Assembly: GCF_900258045.1 (NCBI RefSeq)
Contig: NZ_OGVD01000003.1
Coordinates: 310,001 to 374,000 of the forward strand
Length of the DNA: 64,000 nucleotides
Direction of reading: 5' to 3'
Source of the DNA: Sphingorhabdus sp. EL138
GTDB taxonomy: Bacteria; Pseudomonadota; Alphaproteobacteria; Sphingomonadales; Sphingomonadaceae
This document shows, in pieces, positions 57,601 to 64,000 of the stretch (position 1 is its first letter; every line of letters begins with the position of its first letter). Under the pieces are notes generated by a model. It did not search any database and was not told the DNA's origin. It worked only from the letters and a program-made list of their open reading frames with translations. Made by a program: the position numbers and the translations under genes.

Positions 57601-60600
57601 CTAGGCCTTGAACGCAGCGAGAAGCTGCGCTGTTTCATCTGCGACACTGGCGTCTGCCATTGCCATGGCACTGCCCAGGGGAGCAGCACCGTTCATGTTC
57701 CGAGAAAGCTCGCGCTCCTCATCAATCTGGATTTCACCGGTCGCCCCTTGAACGATAACCGGAATTTCAATGACCTGACCATCTGCGCGGATCGCCCGCA
57801 CGATCAGGCGAACGGTTTCCGCGTCCACTGGTCGTTCGATAATCGCAAGACCGCGGGCATCCATACGGATCCAGCCAGGCAGCGGGCTGCCGTCGCGGGT
57901 GCGTAGCTGATATTCGACGATGCGCGGATCGCTCTCGGCCCCGATATCGCGGACTTCCATGTAGATGACCCGGTCACGAACAATCGATTCAATCATCACC
58001 TGGTCGCTGCCGGTCGATAGCTGGCGCACCGAGAAGCCGGTCAGGCCTTCGACAAGGAAATCGCCAAAGCGCGGATCGAACAGGCGGTCGGTGCCAAAAC
58101 GCAGGTCTCGGATATGGTCAAGCTGGCGGACAAGATCATTAATCGGATTACCATCGACATCCAGCTCGCCCATTCCATTCAACCAGCGCAGGCCGTTGAC
58201 TGCAGTGAGAAGCGGCCGATCGCCACCCAAGTCTGGCGTGTTATTAAGCGACCGGAAACTGTTCACCGTGTCGTCGATGATCAGCGGCGTCGTGATAAAT
58301 TCGGTGATCGGATCCAGACTTGTATTAAGCTGTTCGCTATCGGGAAAACCGATGCCGGGATTGCCGAGCAATTCATTCACATTGGCATTGGCCTGCGTGA
58401 CGATAACGGTCGCAGTGGATTCCACAAATCCGCCCTGCCCATCGCTGACAATATAAGTGATCGTGGCGACACCTTGAAATTCTGGGTCAGCAAAATGGGA
58501 AATTGTGCCATCCGCGTTGATCACAACGGTTCCGATATCGACCTTGGCGGTGAAAACGCTCAGTGGATCACCATCAGGATCGCTGCCATTAGCCAGCACA
58601 TCGATAATCGTTTCTGCGCCACCAATGCCGAAGACTTCTTCATCGCCATCGACCGGCACTTCATTGACGTTGCGGACGGTGACCGCGACGGTTGCCGTGG
58701 ACGTACCGCCGTTGCCATCACTGATCGTATAAGTGATTGTGTCCGTACCAAAAAAGTCGAGATTTGGTGTATAAGTGATCGTACCGTCCGGGTTGATCAC
58801 TACGGCACCGTTAGCGGCGCTGACATTGGTTATTGTCAGCGGATCGCCGTCCAGATCAACATCATTGGCCAGCACCGGAATAACCACAGGCCGCTCTTCA
58901 TCGGTATCGGCAATATCATTGGCCGCCACCGGTGGATCGTTGACCGGGCTGACCGTGACGGTAATTGTCGCAGTGGTAAAGCCGCCATTGCCGTCACTGA
59001 CCTGATAGGTGATCACATCGGTGCCGTTGAAATTCGGATCGGGCGTATAGGTGATTGTGCCGTCGGGATTGATCGTTACCGTACCATTGGGCGCGTTTGC
59101 ACTGGAGATGACCAGCGGATCGCCATCAACATCCGTCGCATTATCCAGCGGCGACAAATTGATCGGCGTGTCTTCCGGCGTGGCGGCAACATCCGGTGTC
59201 ACTGCAGGCGGATCGTTGATGGGTGTTACATCGACCGTCACCGTGGCGGTCGATGTTCCGCCATTGCCGTCACTGACTGTATAGGTGATCGTTGTCGGCC
59301 CATTGAAATCGGGATCGGGCGTAAAGGTAACCGTACCGTCTGGATTGATAACCACCGTACCATTGGGCGAGGTTGCTTCGGTCACGGTTAAAGGATCGCC
59401 GTCAGCATCGGTATCATTACCCAGAACCGGTATCGTAACCGGCGCATCTTCCGGCGTTGAAACCGTATCATCAACAGCAACCGGAATATCATTGACCGGA
59501 TTGACGGTGACGGTTGCGGTGGTCGTGGCAAAACCGCCATTGCCGTCAGAGATAGTGTAGGTGATCGTATCGACACCGTTGAAATTCGGGTCCGGAGTAT
59601 AGGTGACCGTGCCATCGGCATTGATCACCACTGTGCCGTTAGGCGCGCTGGCCGCTGTAACGGTCAAAGGATCGCCATCAACATCATTGTCATTGCCGAG
59701 GACGGAAACAGTCACCGGCGTGTCTTCGTTCGTCTGGGCAACATCCGGTGTTGCAACCGGCGGATCATTGACCGGATCAACGGTCAGCGTCACAGTGGCC
59801 GTCGCGGTGCCGCCATTGCCGTCACTGATTGTATAGGTCACCGTCGTGGTGCCATTGAAATCCGGATCAGGCGTGAAGGTCACCGTGCCATCGGGATTGA
59901 TCGTCACCTGACCATCAGGCGAGGTCGCACCGGTCACGATCAGCGGATCGCCATCGACATCACTGTCATTGCTGAGCACGTTGAGCGTGATTGGCGTGTC
60001 TTCCGGCGTCGTCGCCACATCATCGACAGCGACCGGCGCGTCATTGACCGGATTGACGGTCACGTTGACAATTGCGGTGTCCGTGCCGCCCTGACCATCG
60101 CTGATCACATAGGTGATGGTATCGTTGCCGTTAAAGTCCGGATCAGGCGTATAGGTTACCGTACCATCGGCGTTGATCACGACAGTACCGTTGGGCGCGC
60201 TTGCGCTGGCAACGATCAGCGGATCACCGTCCACATCGCTGTCATTGGCGAGCACCGGAATCGTAACCGGCACCTCTTCATCGGTCACTGTTGCATCATC
60301 AACCGCAACCGGTGGATCATTGACCGCGCTCACGGTGACAGTCACCGTCGCGGTCGAGGTGCCGCCATTGCCGTCGCTGATCGTATAGGTGATCGTGTCG
60401 GTGCCGTTGAAATCCTGATCAGGGGTATAGTCAATTGTACCGTCAGGCTGAATCACGACCACGCCATTGGCCGCGCTCGCCGTGGTGACGGTCAGCATAT
60501 CGCCATCGGGATCATTGTCATTGGCAAGGACCGGAATGTTCACCGGCAAGTCTTCAGACGTTGAGGCACTGTCATTCACAGCCACGGGCGGCGGGTTGGT

Positions 60601-63600
60601 GATCGTCCAGGTGAAGTCCTGATCGACCGTACCGCCATTGCCATCATCGGCGGTAATCGTGACGGTATAGACACCGCCATTTGCCTGGCTCGCGCTGCTA
60701 TCGATTGTGCCGGTGATCAGACCATTGGCGTCAATCGACAAACCGGCAGGCAGGCCGCTGGCGGTAAAGGTCAGACCATCACCGTCAACATCAGAGAAGT
60801 TGGCTGCCACCGATGTGGATATTATTGCACTATCGACATCGTTCCGGGGTGCAATCGGGCTTGCGACCGGGTCGTCATTGACCGCACCAACATTGATTTC
60901 GACCGTCGCCGTGGATGTTCCGCCATTGCCGTCACTGATTGTATAAGTGATCGTATCAGGGCCGTTATAATCCGCATCGGGCGCATAGTTCAGTGTGCCA
61001 TCGGGATTGATGGTCACTGTTCCATTGCCGGCCGTGGCCAGAGTCACGGTCAGCGTATCGCCATCGGGATCATTATCATTGGAGAGTACGTCAATATCCA
61101 GCGGCGTGTCTTCGGTCACCGCGATCGGGCCATCATCACTGGCCACTGGCGGTGGGTTGGTGACCGTCCAGCTGAAGGTGCTGGAGACTGTGCCGCCATT
61201 GCTGTCATCGGCCGTGATGGTGACGCTATAAATACCGTCGCCATTGGGGCCACCCTGCGAAGCCGAGGGATCAATCGTACCGGTTATGTTGCCCGCGGCG
61301 TCAATGGACAGGCCGGGCGGCAGGCCGGTCTCGGTAAAGGTCAGCATATCGCCGTCGAGATCATCAAAGCTGCCACTGACATCAATCGCGATCACATCTG
61401 CATCGGCATTGCCCAATGCCGCCAGCGGCGTCACCGTCGGATCATCATTTTCGGCACCCACTGTCACCGTCACGGTGGAAGTGGAGCTTCCGCCCTGACC
61501 ATCACTGATCACATAGGTGATAGTATCGGTGCCATTGAAATTAGCGTCCGGCGTGTAGGTCAGTGTGCCGTCCGCATTGATCACCACTGCGCCATTGTCC
61601 GCGCTGGCCGTCGTCACAGTCAGCGTGTCGCCATCCGGATCATTGTCATTGGCCAGAACATCAATCGGCGCGGTCGGCGTGTCTTCGGTCGTTGAAGCCG
61701 TGTCCGTATTGGCCGTTGGTCCGGGGTTGGTTATCGTCCAGATAAAGCTTTGTGTCGTTTCCAGATCGCCGTCGGAGGCGGTCACTTCCACCTGATAGAC
61801 ACCGCCATTCACCTGACTGGCGTTCGGATCGATTGTGCCCGTAATCTCTCCGGTCATCATGTCGATAGACAGGCCGGCGGGCAGATTGGACGCGCTGAAG
61901 GTCAGCGTGTCGCCTTCAGGGTCGCTGAACAGTGACCCGAAATCGACGCTGACGGCATCGCCATCCTGACTGTCACGGTCCGGAATGATCGTACCATCCG
62001 GCGCATCATTGACCGGATCAATGACGATAGTCGCAACGGCCGTTGCAAACTCACCATTGGCATCCTCAATCGTATAGGTGACGGTCGCAGTGCCGTTAAA
62101 ATCCGGGTCAGGCGTAAAGTCGATTGTGCCGTCCGCCAATATAACCGCCGTGCCGTTGGTTGCAATGGCCGAGACAATCACAATTGGCGTACCGGGATCG
62201 CCATCCGGATCAGTATCATTAGCCAGCACATCGAGATTGATCAGCGTGTCTTCCGTGCCGACAAAGTTGTCATTTATCGCCCGGGGCGGTTCGTTGGTGA
62301 TGGTCCATGTGAAGGTCGTGCTGACATTCAGCCCGGCCGCATCCGTTGCGGTCACGGTAACCGTATATTCCCCGTTCGGCACATCCGAAGAGGCTGTCGC
62401 ACCGGTCGTTCCCGTCACCAGACCGGTTGCCGGGTCAAAACTCAGGCCGGTCGGCAAGCCGGTGACATTGTAAGTCAGCGTTGCATCATCGGCATCGCTA
62501 AAGGCCGATCCCAAGGGGACCGTGATTGCTTCGTTGTTCGAATCAAACAGGTCGGGCAGACCGACTGTTTCCGGTGCATCATTCACCGGTGTCACGGTCA
62601 CTTCAACGGTTGCGGTAGCCGTGCCACCATTGCCGTCGCTGATCGTATAGACAATGGTATCGGTGCCATTGAAATCCGGATCAGGCTGGTAAGTGAGCGT
62701 GCCATCGGCTTCGATCACGATAGTGCCATTGCTGCTGTCGGCCGAAATGACGGTCAGTGCATCACCATCAGGATCGCTATCATTGGTCAGCACCGCTATG
62801 TTGACCGATGTATCTTCGGGGGTGGTTGCTGTGTCATTGGTGGCAACGGGCGGCGGGTTGTTCACGGTCCAGGTGAAGACGGAATCCACCGTGCCGCCGT
62901 TGCCATCGTCCGCGGTAACGGTGACCGTATAGACGCCGCCATTCACCTGACTGGCATCCGGATCAATCGTACCCGTGATCAGACCGTTGGCGTCAATCGA
63001 CAGGCCTGCGGGCAAGCCGGTCGCGGTGAAGGTTAGTGTATCACCGTCAAGATCTTCAAAGCTACCGCTGACATCAACCGACACCATATCGGCATCGTCA
63101 TTGGTCTGGTTGTTGAGCGGCGGGTCCGCTGTCGGTGCGTCATTCACTGGCGTTACCGTCACTTCGACCGTTGCGGTGGAGGTGCCGCCATTGCCGTCGC
63201 TAATCTGATAGGTGATGATATCCGTGCCGTTGAAATTGGTCGCCGGCGTATAAATCAATGTGCCATCCGGATTGATCACGACCGTGCCATTGGGCGCGGT
63301 CGCGCTGACGACAGTCAGGCTATCGCCATCGGGATCATTGTCATTGGCCAGCACCGCAATCGGCGCGCTCGGCGTATCTTCATCGGTGGTGGCTGCGTCG
63401 TTCACAGCTGTCGGAGCCGGGTTGGTGATCGTCCAGGTGAAACTGCCTTCGACAGTGCCGCCATTGCCATCATCCGCGGTGATCGTGACCGTATAGACGC
63501 CGCCATTGACCTGGCTGGCCTGGTTATCAATCGTGCCGGTGACCACCCCATTGGCATCAATCGACAATCCAGCAGGCAGACCGGTTGCAGTGAAGGTCAG

Positions 63601-64000
63601 TGTATCACCATCAAGATCGCTGAACTTGTCGCTGATATCGACCGAGATGACATCGGCATCTTCGTTATTGAGGTCTGCAATCGGAATATCAACTTCCGGC
63701 GCATCATTGACCGGCGCAACAGTCACTTCAACCGTCGCGGTAGAGGTGCCACCATTGCCATCGCTGATCGTATAGGTGATCGTGTCGGTGCCGTTGAAAT
63801 CCTGATTGGGCGTATAGGTGACCGTGCCGTCAGGGTTGATCACAACCGTACCATTGGGCGCGCTTGCCACTGTAACCGTGAGATCATCTCCATCGGGGTC
63901 ATTATCATTGGCCAGAACATCGATGATCACCGGCGTGTCTTCGTCGGTGGCTGCCGTGTCATCGGTTGCTGTCGGCGCCGGATTGGTCACGGTGTAGGTG
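57601..64000 (-). CDS. Giant cadherin/Ig-repeat surface protein, N-terminus outside window
   Basis: The frame stays open to the right edge, so at least 2,132 residues of the C-terminal part are seen. From the visible N-terminal side there are six alternating pairs (about 190 residues each) of a cadherin-like tandem-95-type module (EDTP...VLANDNDPDGD...NGTVVINPDGTVTYTP...NDAP) and a dystroglycan/He_PIG Ig-like module (FSDLDGD...GLPAGLSIDANG). Eight cadherin-type modules (about 92 residues) in tandem follow. The Asp-rich DPDGD loops suggest calcium binding. The last 260 or so residues (57601-58380) are unique and end in a mixed hydrophobic/charged tail (DETAQLLAAFKA). No RTX nonapeptides or LPXTG are seen. 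It is probably a secreted or surface adhesin. Confidence 0.88.
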   Translation of the reverse strand, partial: TYTVTNPAPTATDDTAATDEDTPVIIDVLANDNDPDGDDLTVTVASAPNGTVVINPDGTVTYTPNQDFNGTDTITYTISDGNGGTSTATVEVTVAPVNDAPEVDIPIADLNNEDADVISVDISDKFSDLDGDTLTFTATGLPAGLSIDANGVVTGTIDNQASQVNGGVYTVTITADDGNGGTVEGSFTWTITNPAPTAVNDAATTDEDTPSAPIAVLANDNDPDGDSLTVVSATAPNGTVVINPDGTLIYTPATNFNGTDIITYQISDGNGGTSTATVEVTVTPVNDAPTADPPLNNQTNDDADMVSVDVSGSFEDLDGDTLTFTATGLPAGLSIDANGLITGTIDPDASQVNGGVYTVTVTADDGNGGTVDSVFTWTVNNPPPVATNDTATTPEDTSVNIAVLTNDSDPDGDALTVISADSSNGTIVIEADGTLTYQPDPDFNGTDTIVYTISDGNGGTATATVEVTVTPVNDAPETVGLPDLFDSNNEAITVPLGSAFSDADDATLTYNVTGLPTGLSFDPATGLVTGTTGATASSDVPNGEYTVTVTATDAAGLNVSTTFTWTITNEPPRAINDNFVGTEDTLINLDVLANDTDPDGDPGTPIVIVSAIATNGTAVILADGTIDFTPDPDFNGTATVTYTIEDANGEFATAVATIVIDPVNDAPDGTIIPDRDSQDGDAVSVDFGSLFSDPEGDTLTFSASNLPAGLSIDMMTGEITGTIDPNASQVNGGVYQVEVTASDGDLETTQSFIWTITNPGPTANTDTASTTEDTPTAPIDVLANDNDPDGDTLTVTTASADNGAVVINADGTLTYTPDANFNGTDTITYVISDGQGGSSTSTVTVTVGAENDDPTVTPLAALGNADADVIAIDVSGSFDDLDGDMLTFTETGLPPGLSIDAAGNITGTIDPSASQGGPNGDGIYSVTITADDSNGGTVSSTFSWTVTNPPPVASDDGPIAVTEDTPLDIDVLSNDNDPDGDTLTVTLATAGNGTVTINPDGTLNYAPDADYNGPDTITYTISDGNGGTSTATVEINVGAVNDDPVASPIAPRNDVDSAIISTSVAANFSDVDGDGLTFTASGLPAGLSIDANGLITGTIDSSASQANGGVYTVTITADDGNGGTVDQDFTWTITNPPPVAVNDSASTSEDLPVNIPVLANDNDPDGDMLTVTTASAANGVVVIQPDGTIDYTPDQDFNGTDTITYTISDGNGGTSTATVTVTVSAVNDPPVAVDDATVTDEEVPVTIPVLANDSDVDGDPLIVASASAPNGTVVINADGTVTYTPDPDFNGNDTITYVISDGQGGTDTAIVNVTVNPVNDAPVAVDDVATTPEDTPITLNVLSNDSDVDGDPLIVTGATSPDGQVTINPDGTVTFTPDPDFNGTTTVTYTISDGNGGTATATVTLTVDPVNDPPVATPDVAQTNEDTPVTVSVLGNDNDVDGDPLTVTAASAPNGTVVINADGTVTYTPDPNFNGVDTITYTISDGNGGFATTTATVTVNPVNDIPVAVDDTVSTPEDAPVTIPVLGNDTDADGDPLTVTEATSPNGTVVINPDGTVTFTPDPDFNGPTTITYTVSDGNGGTSTATVTVDVTPINDPPAVTPDVAATPEDTPINLSPLDNATDVDGDPLVISSANAPNGTVTINPDGTITYTPDPNFNGTDVITYQVSDGNGGFTTATITVTVSPVNDPPVAANDIADTDEERPVVIPVLANDVDLDGDPLTITNVSAANGAVVINPDGTITYTPNLDFFGTDTITYTISDGNGGTSTATVAVTVRNVNEVPVDGDEEVFGIGGAETIIDVLANGSDPDGDPLSVFTAKVDIGTVVINADGTISHFADPEFQGVATITYIVSDGQGGFVESTATVIVTQANANVNELLGNPGIGFPDSEQLNTSLDPITEFITTPLIIDDTVNSFRSLNNTPDLGGDRPLLTAVNGLRWLNGMGELDVDGNPINDLVRQLDHIRDLRFGTDRLFDPRFGDFLVEGLTGFSVRQLSTGSDQVMIESIVRDRVIYMEVRDIGAESDPRIVEYQLRTRDGSPLPGWIRMDARGLAIIERPVDAETVRLIVRAIRADGQVIEIPVIVQGATGEIQIDEERELSRNMNGAAPLGSAMAMADASVADETAQLLAAFKA
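58380..64000. repeat. Coding tandem repeats of the giant surface protein
   Basis: Imperfect tandem repeats at the DNA level, about 280 bp per unit from 58380 to about 60600 and about 570 bp per composite unit from there to the right edge. They correspond to protein modules, not to a separate element. Because of them, assembly of this locus from short reads is prone to collapse or expansion. Confidence 0.8.

Noticed and set aside
58114-63775. Several long plus-strand frames, up to 425 codons, opposite the giant repeat gene
   Set aside because: They mirror the repeated, low-complexity codons of the minus-strand gene, lack ribosome sites and recur at the same phase in each module.
58380-64000. 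Regular repeats that might be taken for a CRISPR array
   Set aside because: Units are 280-570 bp, imperfect and in an open frame coding for protein modules.
57601-64000. RTX toxin or hemolysin
   Set aside because: No GGxGxDxxx nonapeptides, no acyltransferase gene and no ABC transporter are visible.

Overview
The window looks like a chromosomal segment of an alphaproteobacterium of the order Sphingomonadales, probably a marine Parasphingorhabdus/Sphingorhabdus/Sphingopyxis-like organism. The grounds are moderate GC, a class I lysyl-tRNA synthetase, the ftsE-ftsX-ydcF-plsC order next to an MJ0042 zinc-ribbon/DUF3426 protein, many acyl-CoA catabolic genes and short palindromic intergenic repeats. 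The taxon is inferred from gene content, not from a search. No phage, insertion sequence or CRISPR array was seen.

Region 1 (1-18975) is mostly core. It holds the end of a fatty acid desaturase and a divergent TetR-controlled block (cupin and GST one way, tetR and a YeeE/YedE-type transporter the other) with two palindromic operators. A lysyl-tRNA synthetase/DUF3291/short asparaginase operon follows, then nnrU-dinG-sixA, tRNA-Leu(GAG), a small secreted protein, the zinc-ribbon protein, ftsEX-ydcF-plsC, an AlaC-type aminotransferase, PhoD and a DUF3667 membrane protein.

Region 2 (19087-51362) is about 32 kb dominated by CoA-thioester catabolism. It has an acyl-CoA ligase, a P450, an aldehyde dehydrogenase, a thiolase, three crotonases, four short-chain dehydrogenases, a MaoC hydratase, two pairs of acyl-CoA dehydrogenases, a nitronate-monooxygenase-like flavoprotein, a molybdopterin oxidoreductase, an alkylsulfatase, a nitrilase-family hydrolase, an alpha/beta hydrolase, a RidA protein and a WS/DGAT acyltransferase. 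An 18-bp near-palindrome, roughly TTTAACTGNNCGATTAAA, lies at four transcription-unit boundaries and suggests one regulon, perhaps under the TetR protein at 19087-19728. The set would suit a branched, cyclic or steroid/isoprenoid acyl substrate, but no gene here fixes the substrate. Interspersed are a diverged 6-phosphogluconolactonase homologue, purU, two orphan type II secretion pseudopilins, PhoX and a 332-bp gene-free gap holding a possible three-way-junction RNA.

Region 3 (51458-64000, minus strand) is the most unusual. A giant surface or secreted protein (at least 2,130 residues, N-terminus beyond the window) is made of alternating cadherin-like and Ig-like modules. It is followed by a TolC-type outer-membrane lipoprotein, a periplasmic adaptor, a GAF-like/HlyD hybrid, and a fusion of a PqqD-like domain, an M50 (site-2-type) membrane protease and an HlyD adaptor. 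No ABC ATPase and no RTX repeats are visible. It may be a type-I-like export or surface-display system with an unusual inner-membrane component.
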